The notes: a model not told the origin generated them from the sequence alone. Positions 25,333 through 34,713 are shown, counted from the first letter of the stretch. The stretch: 64,000 nt of DNA from CBDFHC01 sp965247585 (GCA_965247585.1 CBDFHC010000004.1:744001-808000); one strand, 5' to 3'. Program-made: numbers and translations.

Positions 25333-25835
25333 CCGTACGGCGTCCCGAACCGCTCGCGGTGGGCGATTTCTGACAGTGGCTTGCGCCGCTTCCCCTCCCC
25401 GTTCGCCGCATCCGTGGGGTAGCCGAAGGGCATGACGGTGATCAGCTCCATCTCCTTGGGGACCCCCAGCATTTGCTTCACCGCGTCCCGGTCTATCGCT
25501 CCCACGTAGCAGGTGCCTATCCCCTCGGCCCAGGCAGTGAGAATCATATTCTCAATAGCCCGGGCGGCGTCAAACTGGGCCATGCGAGCGTTGGACATCA
25601 CCACCGCGATGGCCATCGGGGCCCCCGCGATGTACTCGCCGGAGGAGGCCAGCCCGCCTATCCGCTCCAGCGTCTCTTTGGACTGCACCACTATGAAGTG
25701 CCATGGCTGACGGTTCCGCTGGCTGGGCGCCCATCGGGCCGCACACAGTATCTTACGAATCACCGGCTCCGGCACCGGCGCCGAGGTGAAGTCCCGCACC
25801 GCTACTCGGCGCCGGATAGCCTCGTACACGTCCAT
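25329..25835 (-). CDS. Nitroreductase family protein
   Basis: FMN-dependent oxidoreductase of 168 residues with the nitroreductase pattern: AIRRRVAVRDFTSAPVPEPVIRKILCAARWAPSQRNRQPWHFIVV (FMN-binding Arg and Ser/Asn), AIENMILTAWAEGIGTCYVGAID and ELITVMPFGYPTD. It is short for the family, which favours a minimal two-domain dimer as in FMN-type BluB or NfsB relatives. The PD-(D/E)XK gene lies 3 bases upstream on the same strand, so the two are probably co-transcribed. The physiological substrate is unknown. Confidence 0.92.
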   Translation of the reverse strand: MDVYEAIRRRVAVRDFTSAPVPEPVIRKILCAARWAPSQRNRQPWHFIVVQSKETLERIGGLASSGEYIAGAPMAIAVVMSNARMAQFDAARAIENMILTAWAEGIGTCYVGAIDRDAVKQMLGVPKEMELITVMPFGYPTDAANGEGKRRKPLSEIAHRERFGTPYG

Positions 25836-25838
25836 CTC

Positions 25839-26588
25839 CTAGCCTCCACTGTCCACGGTTGGAAATTCCAGTTGCGCCGCCTCGTTTCCCATCGCCTCCG
25901 CCGCCTGGGCGGCCCAACGGCAGTGCTCGCACCGCTCCGATGCTTCCGGCGCCTCGGCCATGTCAAGCACGCTCCTGGCCTGCCGCACCAGCTCCATAGC
26001 CCTTCGCACGCTCGTCCGGACACGCCGCACGTCCACGCTAAAGGGCAGCGGTTGCACCGGGTCCCACGGGGTCTCGACGTCAAATTCGGGGATGAAGTAG
26101 ACCAGGAATCCCTCGCCCAGCAACTGCCGGCCGTTGCCCTGGAGCATCAGGGCGTAGATATCTAGCTGCACATAGTAAGACGCATTGATGCGCTCCGTGC
26201 GGGACCCCCTGGTCTTGTGGTCCAGCGGCGCGAAGCCCCGGCCCGGTATCTCCAGGCACTCGTCCAGAAACCCTGACACCACCAGGCCGGTGTCAGGGTC
26301 CTGCCAGGCCTTCAGGTGCGGGTCCACCAGGCGCCCTTCCAGCCCGGTGTCCTTCAGGAAAGGCGGCAGCACGTCGGCGCCGTGGTAAGGCTTGCAGGCT
26401 GCCTTGGCCAGCCGGTCCAGCGCCGAGGGCAGCGACGGGAAGGGGCTCCTTGGTCGCCGGGTTCCCTTCTTCAGTTGCAGCCAGAAGCAGCGGGCACACT
26501 CCCGCAACAGGTTTAGGGACGATGGAGAGACCTTCAACGGCCTGGTTTTTCCGGTCAACGTAGCACATGTCCTGCCTATGCTGGGCAC
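25839..26588 (-). CDS. PD-(D/E)XK nuclease superfamily protein (Cas4/RecB-like)
   Basis: RecB/Cas4-type nuclease fold of about 249 residues. The N-terminal LKVSPSSLNLLRECARCFWLQLKKG is typical, as is the core GFLDECLEIPGRGFAPLDHKTRG containing the D-x(n)-D-x-K pattern, and YYVQLDIYALML after it. Cysteines at RECARC and ERCEHCRW are placed as in Fe-S-cluster Cas4-like proteins, but only four are visible. The start is a GTG and uncertain. There is no CRISPR array or Cas gene nearby, so a general repair role is more likely. Confidence 0.85.
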   Translation of the reverse strand: MPSIGRTCATLTGKTRPLKVSPSSLNLLRECARCFWLQLKKGTRRPRSPFPSLPSALDRLAKAACKPYHGADVLPPFLKDTGLEGRLVDPHLKAWQDPDTGLVVSGFLDECLEIPGRGFAPLDHKTRGSRTERINASYYVQLDIYALMLQGNGRQLLGEGFLVYFIPEFDVETPWDPVQPLPFSVDVRRVRTSVRRAMELVRQARSVLDMAEAPEASERCEHCRWAAQAAEAMGNEAAQLEFPTVDSGG

Positions 26589-26686
26589 AGTTTACCAACT
26601 TGCGCCCCAGGTCGCCCCGTCATGCGACCGCAGCATCCAAGCGTCCATCCGCGTCCTGTCGTGGCCCAGATAGCCGGGGCCGTCCG

Positions 26687-27553
26687 TTAGTGCCAGACCT
26701 GCCCGTTTCGCAGCAGCCTGGCCTTCTCGTGGTTGGGGTGGCCACCCTTGTTCTGGCGAACCGGCTCCACGTTCCTGCACAGCTCCACCTCGGCCCAAGC
26801 GCCCGGTCCAGCCCACCGGCCCCAGGCCTTCAGGGGTGGGAGGAAGATGTCGCCGTCAACCGGATCGCCAACGGCGACGTACCGGCCCCGGGCCACCGCC
26901 ATGGCGGCCAGGGCGCACACCAGCGCGGCCCGGTGGTCGTGGTCACGGACGTCTCCCCAAGCCAACGCCGGAGTTACGCCGGGCGCGATCAACCCTAGGA
27001 GGCGGTCCAGGTAGCCCTGGTCTACGGCAATCTCCCAAAACCGGTCCGAGGCGTCCCGCTTCAGCACCGGGAATTCCGCGTCATCCAGCAACACGGCGAG
27101 GAAGGCGTTGGGGAATACCTCCAGCAGCCGGTAGGGGTCTACCTTGTCCGGATGCGTGGATCCAGAGATAGAAAAATGTTGGTCAGACTGAACCTTTAGG
27201 ACTAGATTTGCCAGCTTGGTGGCGTGCTGGTGCAACTGCTGTCCGGTGGGCACGTTTGTCTGGCCTGGCTTTCCCCGAAATCGGAAGCAACCGCGGGAAA
27301 GCAGCGCGTCCGAGGTGCGGTAGTGGTTGACCACCCGCAATCCGGACGTGAGGGGTCCGTCTATGCCCACCCCCTCTATCCGCGTTCCCTGGGGGACCAG
27401 CCGGCGCAGGTCATCCAGCCGGACGGTCTCATCGGTGCCGGTGTTGAGCAGCTCCCAGCGGGCCGTATCGCCGTCAATCGTGAGCAGGCACAGCCCGGTG
27501 GAGCGGCGCGTCTTGGAGTAGCCCACGTCTATGCCCAGGAAGTGCTCAGCCAC
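26687..27553 (-). CDS. DUF429-like predicted nuclease
   Basis: RNase-H-like-fold protein of 288 residues. It opens with FLGIDVGYSKTRRSTGLCLLTID (the G-I-D-x-G-x-S/T strand of DUF429) and has EGVGIDGPLT as the second acidic strand. Conserved VFPNAFLAVLL and DVRDHDHRAALVCALAAMAVARGRYVAVGD near the C-terminus correspond to the family's E-x-Y-P and DALdAlvcAl segments. The family is predicted to cut nucleic acid, without a proven activity. It lies between the PD-(D/E)XK gene and alaX, all on the minus strand. Confidence 0.75.
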   Translation of the reverse strand: MAEHFLGIDVGYSKTRRSTGLCLLTIDGDTARWELLNTGTDETVRLDDLRRLVPQGTRIEGVGIDGPLTSGLRVVNHYRTSDALLSRGCFRFRGKPGQTNVPTGQQLHQHATKLANLVLKVQSDQHFSISGSTHPDKVDPYRLLEVFPNAFLAVLLDDAEFPVLKRDASDRFWEIAVDQGYLDRLLGLIAPGVTPALAWGDVRDHDHRAALVCALAAMAVARGRYVAVGDPVDGDIFLPPLKAWGRWAGPGAWAEVELCRNVEPVRQNKGGHPNHEKARLLRNGQVWH

Positions 27554-27579
27554 GGTAGGCTCCCGGACCGCCGTCCGCC

Positions 27580-28293
27580 TTAACCGGCATCCACCGCTAT
27601 ACGGAGCCGTTTGTTGATGCGCCCCTTGCTTTCGTGCCCAACTACCCGGATGTGCCCCACCTCCCGGGTGTTCGCCACGTGCGTTCCACCGTCCGCCTGA
27701 AGGTCCAACCCTTCTAAGTCCACGATCCGCACTTCGGCGATATGCTCCGGCAACAGGTTTATCTTGGTGCGAATCAGGTCCGGGATCTGGAACGCCTCCT
27801 CGCGAGGCAGGTTCCGAGCGTGTACCGGCCGCTGCTGCTCCACCTCCGCGTTGACGCGCCGCTCCACGTCCTCGGCGAAATCGGCGCTCATGCTCTCTAG
27901 CTCAAAGTCCATCCGCGCCTCCAGGGGCTTCATGTCACCCCCCGTCACCTGGGCGCCGAAGTCTCGCCAGATCACCCCGCAGAGGATGTGCAGCGCGGTG
28001 TGGGTGCGCATAAGCTGGTACCGCCGCTCCCAGTCTATTTCCCCATTTACCGTCGTTCCGACTCCAGGGAAATCACCCTCCAACTCGTGGACTATCACGC
28101 CGCCGCGGCCCGTTACCCGCATCACGCGGTAGCCTTTGCCGCCGGCCTCCAGCGTCCCCGTGTCCGAGGGCTGGCCGCCGCCGCCGGGGTAGAATGCGGT
28201 GCGGTCGAGCACTACGCCCTTGTCCGTCACCTGGGTGACAATCGCCTCGAACTCCCTGGCGTAGCTGTCCTGGTGGTACAGCGCTTCGGTCAT
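27580..28293 (-). CDS. alaX: Alanyl-tRNA editing protein AlaX
   Basis: Free-standing homologue of the alanyl-tRNA synthetase editing domain, hydrolysing Ser-tRNA(Ala) and Gly-tRNA(Ala). It has the N-terminal FYPGGGGQPSDTGTL of the AlaXM/L class, the first metal-binding motif MRTHTALHILCGVI (HxxxH) and the second with GLDLQADGGTHVANTREVG. At 237 residues it is AlaXM/L size. The ATG is chosen because GGGAGG precedes it by 6 bases; an ATG ten codons upstream has none. Confidence 0.93.
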   Translation of the reverse strand: MTEALYHQDSYAREFEAIVTQVTDKGVVLDRTAFYPGGGGQPSDTGTLEAGGKGYRVMRVTGRGGVIVHELEGDFPGVGTTVNGEIDWERRYQLMRTHTALHILCGVIWRDFGAQVTGGDMKPLEARMDFELESMSADFAEDVERRVNAEVEQQRPVHARNLPREEAFQIPDLIRTKINLLPEHIAEVRIVDLEGLDLQADGGTHVANTREVGHIRVVGHESKGRINKRLRIAVDAG

Positions 28294-28333
28294 CTTTTGC
28301 CTCCCTTGACAGTCATTCCACATCCGCCCGCTG

Positions 28334-29662
28334 CTAATGTGGGGAGTGCTTCACTATTCTCTTTTCTACCAACCGCGCCAGCCACATCGTATCCTCCAAC
28401 TTTACTCGGCCTGCCGGGCCTACAACGTTAACTACCGCGGACACGCGGCCTACGACGAAATATAGTCTATGCCAGTCATAATCGCCCCAGGCGACTCCTT
28501 CGTGGAAAATGTACCCATGGGAGTTTTGCAGGTCCTTTGCCTTTACCACCTTCACACTGAATGGATCGGGTGTATATCCTGCTTGTGCTTCAATATAGTC
28601 TAACCATGCTTCTTCTAAGTACTGTTCAGGGATTCCTCGTATCCCTTCAAGCGCCTCCGCAGCTTCTAAACTTGACTTCGTTAATGCTAATCCCACAACG
28701 ATTTGCTCGACGAGTGAATCCCTGAACCTAGATGAGAACCCGCTACTTCTGATTACCTGTTGCAAAGAAGCAACCGCGTCTGGGGATTGGTAATAGCTCA
28801 CTTCTGTCGCCACAGACACATTCTGGAGATCCCGTGATGTAAGCAACATCGCCTCCAGGTCGTAGCCAGCATCCAGAGCCGCCATTTTGTAAACGGCGGA
28901 ATCGACTTCAGGATCAGCTCGATGAGAAGGTGCTTGTATCTCGCCAGCTAGCACCCGGTCGATTCGATTGTTCATCATAGTGGCTAGAAATGTAACCATG
29001 TGCCACCAGTCCATCTCGTCTCTGCCGCTTATACCAACAACTGCCACAATGTTGTCGCGTCGCCACATGGCCGACGTGTTATAAATCTGGGTATCGTAAA
29101 AATCGAATGCTTCCCGCCGACCCTCACCTCCATTTCCCAGTCCTGGTCGTGGTATCTGTTCGTACTCCTTAAGAAATACGCCCTCTTCAACCCTGCGACC
29201 AGCGTATCGGTTCCGGTCATTTAATACCAATGCCATGAACGCCGCAGCCGACTCTGAAGAATCAAAAAGATCGACATGGTTAAAAAGCGCCAATGCTGCC
29301 TCGCTGTCATAGAAGGGATTCCGGTATCCGGACAATCGTCCGGCTTGACCAAAATCATCGCCTGTATCGGTGGGGTCCAAGGTGGCAGCAATGGCTTCCT
29401 GGTTGTTGACGACTTTACTCCTATCAAAGACTGACCTGGCGCTAGGGAATAGCCGGACCACCTCCTCCGCGGTCAGTAGCATAGGAGGCAGCATCTCTTC
29501 CGTAATCACTTGCCTTGCGGGTGCCACGGGGTCCGAGGAGATCGCAGAGGAGGTCTCTCCGGAGACTTCGGCGTCAGCCGCTCGCCGACATCCCACCACC
29601 GTTAGGGTTGCGGCCATTGCCAGCAAGACTAATACCAACCAACGCCTAGTCAACCACGCCAC
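28334..29662 (-). CDS. Lipoprotein paralogous to the neighbouring DUF3105 protein (no DUF3105 domain)
   Basis: Exported protein of 442 residues. The signal (LVLLAMAATLTVVGCRRA) ends in a lipobox, and a Ser/Thr-rich spacer follows. The body, with WRRDNIVAVV, MMNNRIDRVLAGEI, AGYDLEAMLL and VKLEDTMWLARLVEKRI, matches the N-terminal two-thirds of the next gene upstream, so these are tandem duplicates. This copy lacks the C-terminal DUF3105 domain. Its coding sequence is noticeably more AT-rich than its neighbours, suggesting relaxed selection or different ancestry. Function unknown. Confidence 0.8.
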   Translation of the reverse strand: MAWLTRRWLVLVLLAMAATLTVVGCRRAADAEVSGETSSAISSDPVAPARQVITEEMLPPMLLTAEEVVRLFPSARSVFDRSKVVNNQEAIAATLDPTDTGDDFGQAGRLSGYRNPFYDSEAALALFNHVDLFDSSESAAAFMALVLNDRNRYAGRRVEEGVFLKEYEQIPRPGLGNGGEGRREAFDFYDTQIYNTSAMWRRDNIVAVVGISGRDEMDWWHMVTFLATMMNNRIDRVLAGEIQAPSHRADPEVDSAVYKMAALDAGYDLEAMLLTSRDLQNVSVATEVSYYQSPDAVASLQQVIRSSGFSSRFRDSLVEQIVVGLALTKSSLEAAEALEGIRGIPEQYLEEAWLDYIEAQAGYTPDPFSVKVVKAKDLQNSHGYIFHEGVAWGDYDWHRLYFVVGRVSAVVNVVGPAGRVKLEDTMWLARLVEKRIVKHSPH

Positions 29663-29805
29663 TTGGATTACCTCTTCCCCCTTCCGTCTACCGGGTCAAC
29701 AATGCCGCTCGCCTCTCCCTAGACATTCTTGTCCGGTGATTGGTTTTACTGATAGACGAGTGGACACAAGCTAGTTGACCTAATCGCCAGGAGCCTTGCT
29801 TCTTG

Positions 29806-31560
29806 TCAAAGACACGGAATGCTCTCCGGCGCCTGGTCGTGATGAGACCTATAAAAACTGGTCAGCCCTTCCGGATCCACACCGTCGAACCGGGCCAGCC
29901 AGCCCCAGGAGTGGATCACCACCTCTCCCGGCGGTAGCTTTGAATACGGTCGCAATATCAGCCATTCACGGAGGCCCGGCATCTCCCTTACCAGCTCGAC
30001 AAGCTGCCCTAGCTCAGCCTCGTCGGTGAGGTTGTGGCTGATGACCACCTGGCCGTGCTCCATGTTGTGAACTATCCGCTCGTTCGGCACCTTCGACTCA
30101 TCTTCGTAGATGCCGCAGCTCGCCCAACCCGGGCCCCAGTGCGGGCCGGACGTTGGAGGGATGGTGTTGTAGTCATTGAAAAATTCACCCACTGGGATAT
30201 GGTTGGAGGGAGGGAACAGCAAAGGCATCAACGGGACCTGTTCGCCGGACACCCCCGGCGGACCGCTGGAGCCCCCCAGCGAGTTTTCTATAACCTTTCC
30301 CTCCACCAGCCTGGCCAGGGAGAGGGTGTCCTCCACCTCCAGATTCTGCGCCGGCCCCATCACTATCATCTGCACCGAGATGCGCTCAACAGCGAAGAAA
30401 AGCATGTGTGCGTCAAAGTCGCCGCCGGAGGTGTCCATCTTCATCAGGAAGCCTGCAAAGGCATCCCCTACATCAGAGATCTCAAGCGCCTGAAACTCCA
30501 AGCTTTCAGCCTCGAACCCAGCTCCTTCAGCAAAGGGGGCGCCAACCAGCTCTCCAAACACCGCCGGGCCCACACCTTTCATGATCAAGACGGGTCCTCT
30601 GGCGTCCACCGCTGATTCGGTCAGCTCCACTCTCCCAGTGAATTTCGTTACCTGCGAGCCGCCCAATTCGAACACCACGCAGCTGGCGCCGAACTCCCGC
30701 TCGTAGGCCGCCACGGCATCCGTCGAAAGATCGAAGCCCTCGCTCTCCAGCACGGCGCCTTCGGGCAGGTCCTCCAGGGTAGGCAACATGGCCTCCAGGT
30801 TGTACCCGGCGACTACGGCTATCTCGTTGGGATTCCCACGGATCGTATGCGTTGGGGTTGCAACTGGAGCCGCGACAATCTCCCCGGACAGCACTCCGTC
30901 AATCCGGCGGTCCATCAGGATGGCCAACTCGGTCACCTCATCGATCCGGCTTGTTTCGTCGAACGCAATAATGGCTACCAAAGCAACCACCTGGTCGCGA
31001 CGCCAGAAGAGCCCCGTGCTCTGGGCCCGGCCCTCCGAGAATTCGACCACCAGCTTGCCTCCCCTGGCTCCAGAGCCAACGTCCGGCGCTATAGCTGGCG
31101 CAAACTCCGCCAGCGTCACGCCCTCTTCGATCTCTTGCCCCGCAAACCGATTAAAATCCGCCAACTGACGCTCTATGTAGGCGTCGGCATCTTGGGGTGC
31201 TTCAAATAGATGCACCGTACTGTTGATGAACACCGCTGAGCCGGGCAATTGGAACACCAACTCGTATCCTATCTTGTAACCCGCGCCGGCCAGCTCCTCC
31301 GCCGTATCCTCGGGGTCTAACGTGTCATCGGCGGCATCTGCGGCATCTAGGAAGCCGGTCCCCTCCTCGTCCAGCTCCACCCCCGGAATCACGGACCTGC
31401 CGGCATCCGTGTCCAACACCAGGGCCGGCAGCAACTCTCGGGTGATCTCCAGCGGCGTCCTGGTTGGGGTAGGCGTTGGCGCGGGAGTGTTGGTTGCCGT
31501 TGGAACAAAGGTAATGGTAGCCGTTGGCGTCGCCCCACCGCAGGCCACTGCAAACCCCAT
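29806..31560 (-). CDS. Lipoprotein with C-terminal DUF3105 domain
   Basis: Exported protein of about 584 residues; the signal near the start ends in VACGGA, a lipobox-like site, then a TPTPTPTRTP linker. The middle shares WRRDQVVALVAI, LMDRRIDGVLSGEI, AGYNLEAMLP and VEDTLSLARLVEGK with its downstream neighbour. The last 130 residues are DUF3105: YNTIPPTSGPHWGPGWASCGIY, NMEHGQVVISHNL and VIHSWGWLARFDG, with conserved His residues. DUF3105 has no established function. The 143-base gap between the two genes suggests separate or loosely linked expression. Confidence 0.85.
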   Translation of the reverse strand: MGFAVACGGATPTATITFVPTATNTPAPTPTPTRTPLEITRELLPALVLDTDAGRSVIPGVELDEEGTGFLDAADAADDTLDPEDTAEELAGAGYKIGYELVFQLPGSAVFINSTVHLFEAPQDADAYIERQLADFNRFAGQEIEEGVTLAEFAPAIAPDVGSGARGGKLVVEFSEGRAQSTGLFWRRDQVVALVAIIAFDETSRIDEVTELAILMDRRIDGVLSGEIVAAPVATPTHTIRGNPNEIAVVAGYNLEAMLPTLEDLPEGAVLESEGFDLSTDAVAAYEREFGASCVVFELGGSQVTKFTGRVELTESAVDARGPVLIMKGVGPAVFGELVGAPFAEGAGFEAESLEFQALEISDVGDAFAGFLMKMDTSGGDFDAHMLFFAVERISVQMIVMGPAQNLEVEDTLSLARLVEGKVIENSLGGSSGPPGVSGEQVPLMPLLFPPSNHIPVGEFFNDYNTIPPTSGPHWGPGWASCGIYEDESKVPNERIVHNMEHGQVVISHNLTDEAELGQLVELVREMPGLREWLILRPYSKLPPGEVVIHSWGWLARFDGVDPEGLTSFYRSHHDQAPESIPCL

Positions 31561-31765
31561 GGCTAGCGCCAGCGCAGCGGTAAAAGCTCTTGTACGGTAT
31601 ATCAGTTGTCCCCCTCAATACGCCCTAAATTTTATAAACGAGCCCAACTAATAGGGCAGACCGGCATTATAACCTAGCCCCAGGTTTCATCTGAGGAAAC
31701 GCGTCCCCTTGCCGCACCATAAACCCAATGCTACGCTAGGCGCCATCATCAGCCGGAGGCAGGCC

Positions 31766-33259
31766 ATGGAAGCAGTTCAAGTCCCAACCCACCGGATTTT
31801 TATCGACGGTCAGTGGGTGGAATCAGCCTCTGGGCGCACCTATGAGATAACCAATCCGGCCCACACCGATCAGGTGCTAGGCGCAGTCCAGGCCGCTGTG
31901 GTGCCGGACGCCGAAGCCGCGGTGGAGGCGGCCCACGCCGCGCTGAAAGCCTGGGCAGGCACGCCTGCGCCCCAACGCGGCGCTATCCTCTACAAGGCCT
32001 TCGAGCTGTTGCGGGACCGCCAGGACGAGTTCGCCCGCAGCATCACCCTGGAAGAGGGGAAGACCCTCCCTGACGCCATGGGGGAAGTAAAGCGTTCCAT
32101 GAACATCATGGAGTACGCCGCCGGGGAAGGGCGCCGTATGTTCGGCTACACCACGCCCTCTGAGTTGACCAACACCGTTGCCTACACCGTCCGCAGACCG
32201 CTGGGTGTGGTGGCCATCATTACCCCTTGGAACTTCCCGTTGGCCATACCCGCCTGGAAGATCGCCCCGGCCCTGGTCTGCGGCAACACGCTGGTGTTCA
32301 AACCCGCCTCGTCCACGCCTCTCACCGCGGTCAAGTTGGTGGAGCTGTTTGAAGAGGCAGGGCTTCCGCCCGGGGTGCTTAACCTGGTGACAGGCCCCGG
32401 CGCTTCCGTGGGCGACTGCCTGGTGAACCACCCAAAGGTGAATGGCATCTCATTCACCGGCTCCACGGAGATAGGCTCGCGGCTGTACGTCCAGGCGGCG
32501 GAAACCCTGAAAAAGGTGCAGTGCGAGATGGGCGGTAAGAACGCCGTGATAGTGCTGGCGGACGCGGACATTGACAAGACTTTGAGAGGCGTGGTGCAAG
32601 GCGCCTTCGGCTCCACTGGGCAGCGGTGCACCGCCACCAGCCGGGTGATTGTAGAGGAGTCCATCTACGAGCCTTTCATCGAAGAGCTGATTCGCCAGAC
32701 CAGCCAGCTAAAGATCGGCGACGGTATGGACGAAGGGATCGACGTCAGCCCCACGGCCAGCGAGTCCCAGTACAGTAAGATCATGGAGTACATCGGCATC
32801 GGGACGGAAGAGGGCGCCCGGTTGGCCTACGGTGGGAGGGGCCTCACCGGCCCCGAGTACGACGGCGGCTACTACGTCGAGCCCACCATCTTCACCGACG
32901 TGCAGGAAGACATGCGCATCGCCCAGGAAGAGATCTTCGGGCCGGTGCTGACGGTGTTCAAGGCCGTCGACCTGGACGACGCCATCCGGCTGGCCAACAG
33001 CGTCAAGTTCGGCCTCTCCTCCTCGATCTACACGCACGACCTGAGCAAGGGGTTCCAGTACGTGGACCAGGTGGAGGCGGGCATGGTTCACATCAACTCT
33101 CCCACGCTGGGAGGCGAGGTGCATCTGCCCTTCGGCGGGATGAAGGCCTCCGGTGTGGGCGCGCGGGAGCAGGGCACCGAGGCCGTGAACTTCTTCGGCG
33201 AGGTGGTTACGGTTTACATAGACTATGCCGCCAGCCGCACTCAGGCCAAGTTCATCTAA
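31766..33259 (+). CDS. NAD(P)-dependent aldehyde dehydrogenase
   Basis: Oxidises an aldehyde to the acid with NAD(P)+. It is a typical 497-residue ALDH: VVAIITPWNFPLAIPAWKIAPAL, FKPASSTPLTAVKL, FTGSTEIGSRL, the general base E254 in CEMGGKN, and the catalytic C288 in GQRCTATSR, followed by EEIFGPVLTVFKA and the C-terminal LPFGGMKASG. The start is the ATG preceded by GGAGG at 6 bases; an ATG 19 codons upstream is unsupported. The sequence resembles alpha-ketoglutaric semialdehyde or lactaldehyde-type enzymes. A small gene and an FAD oxidoreductase follow closely on the same strand. Confidence 0.95.
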   Translation: MEAVQVPTHRIFIDGQWVESASGRTYEITNPAHTDQVLGAVQAAVVPDAEAAVEAAHAALKAWAGTPAPQRGAILYKAFELLRDRQDEFARSITLEEGKTLPDAMGEVKRSMNIMEYAAGEGRRMFGYTTPSELTNTVAYTVRRPLGVVAIITPWNFPLAIPAWKIAPALVCGNTLVFKPASSTPLTAVKLVELFEEAGLPPGVLNLVTGPGASVGDCLVNHPKVNGISFTGSTEIGSRLYVQAAETLKKVQCEMGGKNAVIVLADADIDKTLRGVVQGAFGSTGQRCTATSRVIVEESIYEPFIEELIRQTSQLKIGDGMDEGIDVSPTASESQYSKIMEYIGIGTEEGARLAYGGRGLTGPEYDGGYYVEPTIFTDVQEDMRIAQEEIFGPVLTVFKAVDLDDAIRLANSVKFGLSSSIYTHDLSKGFQYVDQVEAGMVHINSPTLGGEVHLPFGGMKASGVGAREQGTEAVNFFGEVVTVYIDYAASRTQAKFI

Positions 33260-33267
33260 CGCCTGGA

Positions 33268-33504
33268 ATGTCTGCCGAGAGGGCCACGCTCAACGCCATC
33301 GAACAGGCCGTGCAAACCACCGTGGAGACTAACGCCCAGGCCGTCCGGCGGTGGAAGGCCCAGGAGCCGGGAAGCTGGGGGTTCCTTGCAGGCCAGGCCG
33401 TGGACGCCTGCCGCCGCAACCTGTCGCGGCGTCTCCTCGATGAAGAGCGAAGACAGGTGTGGCACCTCCTATGGATTCGGCTCAGCTTGCTGAAATTGGA
33501 GTAG
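33268..33504 (+). CDS. Small conserved-looking protein of unknown function
   Basis: A 78-residue frame tucked between the aldehyde dehydrogenase (8 bases) and the FAD oxidoreductase (6 bases), filling the gap almost completely, as a real operon member would. The protein is helical: an N-terminal charged helix, then WKAQEPGSWGFLAGQAVDACRRNLSRRLLDEERRQVWHLLW, rich in Trp and Arg. No family is recognised with certainty. The close packing suggests its product acts with one of the flanking enzymes. Confidence 0.7.
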   Translation: MSAERATLNAIEQAVQTTVETNAQAVRRWKAQEPGSWGFLAGQAVDACRRNLSRRLLDEERRQVWHLLWIRLSLLKLE

Positions 33505-33510
33505 GATTTC

Positions 33511-34713
33511 ATGGAAAGCATCTACCAACCCTTCGACAGCATCGCCCGGAGCGACGTCGCCGTGGTGGGCGGTGGTGTAATTGGGCTGTCGACGGCCTAC
33601 GCCGCCGCCGTCCGGGGCGCGGGCCGCGTCAAGGTTCGGCTGTACGAAGCGGTCGAAACGGGCCACCCCGACGCCGCCTCCACTGACCAGAGCCGGGTTT
33701 TCCGATACCTGCACGGGCCTGATTCGTGGCACACCGTCTGGGCCAAGGAGGCGGGCAACAGGTGGGAGCAGATCGCCAAAGCTTCCGGCCAAGCGCTGTT
33801 GCGCCGCATTGGCGTCCTCTTCCTGGTGCACCGGGGCCGCGACCCTACATACGTTGGCGGGCACGTCTGGCCCTACGCCAGTCCCGGGGAGTGGATGTCC
33901 GAATCGCTGAAGGTGCTGGACGACCAGAAGGTCCTATACCAACGGTTGACGCCGGAGAAGCTGTCGGGCCGGTTCCCGCAGTTTAACGCTGGTGTTATTG
34001 AGGAGGCAGTGCTGGACCAGGAGGCCGGCCTACTGGAGGCCGGCGTGGCGGTCTCGGCGCTGCTGGAGCTGTGCCTGAGCGCGGGAGTTGAGTACCGGCC
34101 TCACACCAAAGTGGCCAGGATTTCCGCGGACGGTTCCGGCTGTGTCCTGGAGCTGGACGGCGGCAAGGAGGAACGCGCCGGCGCGGCAGTGGTGGCGCTC
34201 AACGGCTGGACCGGTGACCTGCTGCCACTGCCGGAGGGCGCGCTGAAGCTTAACGAGCAGCCGGTGCTTTATCTGACGCCACCGGTGGGAGGGGACGCGC
34301 TTACGCAGGGCAAAATGCCGGTGTTTATCTCCCTCAGCACCGATTGCTACGGCTTCCCAGCGCACAACGGCGTCATCAAGGTGGGGGACGACAATCCCTA
34401 CCGACCCATCAACCACCCCGGCCAGCGGGCGGAGGTGGAGGAGGGCGAAGTTGCCCGGGTGGTGGAAATGGTGGCGCGGTTCGTCCCATCGCTGAAGGAC
34501 GCAAAGGTCGAAAGGACCCACATGTGCTTCTACGACCGCTCTAAGGACGGCAACTTCATACTGGACGCCTGGGACGGCAACGCCAGGCTTATCTACGGGT
34601 GCGGGATGAGCGGACGGGCCTTCAAATTCGCCCCGGTCATTGGGGAACGGCTGGCCAGGTTTGCGGTTACCGGAGAGCGGCCCACTGACCTGGAAGGACT
34701 CCAGTTACGGTAG
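33511..34713 (+). CDS. DAO-family FAD-dependent oxidoreductase (sarcosine-oxidase-like)
   Basis: Flavoprotein of 400 residues. The N-terminal dinucleotide fold (DVAVVGGGVIGLSTAYAAAVRG) with an acidic strand end (VRLYEA) binds FAD. DQSRVFRYLHGPDSWHT is the conserved segment after it, and IYGCGMSGRAFKFAPVIGERLARF is the C-terminal FAD motif. These features fit monomeric sarcosine oxidase or N-methyl amino acid oxidases. It closes a likely operon with an aldehyde dehydrogenase, which could take an aldehyde made by amine oxidation. Confidence 0.9.
   Translation: MESIYQPFDSIARSDVAVVGGGVIGLSTAYAAAVRGAGRVKVRLYEAVETGHPDAASTDQSRVFRYLHGPDSWHTVWAKEAGNRWEQIAKASGQALLRRIGVLFLVHRGRDPTYVGGHVWPYASPGEWMSESLKVLDDQKVLYQRLTPEKLSGRFPQFNAGVIEEAVLDQEAGLLEAGVAVSALLELCLSAGVEYRPHTKVARISADGSGCVLELDGGKEERAGAAVVALNGWTGDLLPLPEGALKLNEQPVLYLTPPVGGDALTQGKMPVFISLSTDCYGFPAHNGVIKVGDDNPYRPINHPGQRAEVEEGEVARVVEMVARFVPSLKDAKVERTHMCFYDRSKDGNFILDAWDGNARLIYGCGMSGRAFKFAPVIGERLARFAVTGERPTDLEGLQLR

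Noticed and set aside
25839..26588. Cas4 as part of a CRISPR system
   Set aside because: No direct-repeat array and no other cas gene occur in the window, so only a general PD-(D/E)XK nuclease is supported.
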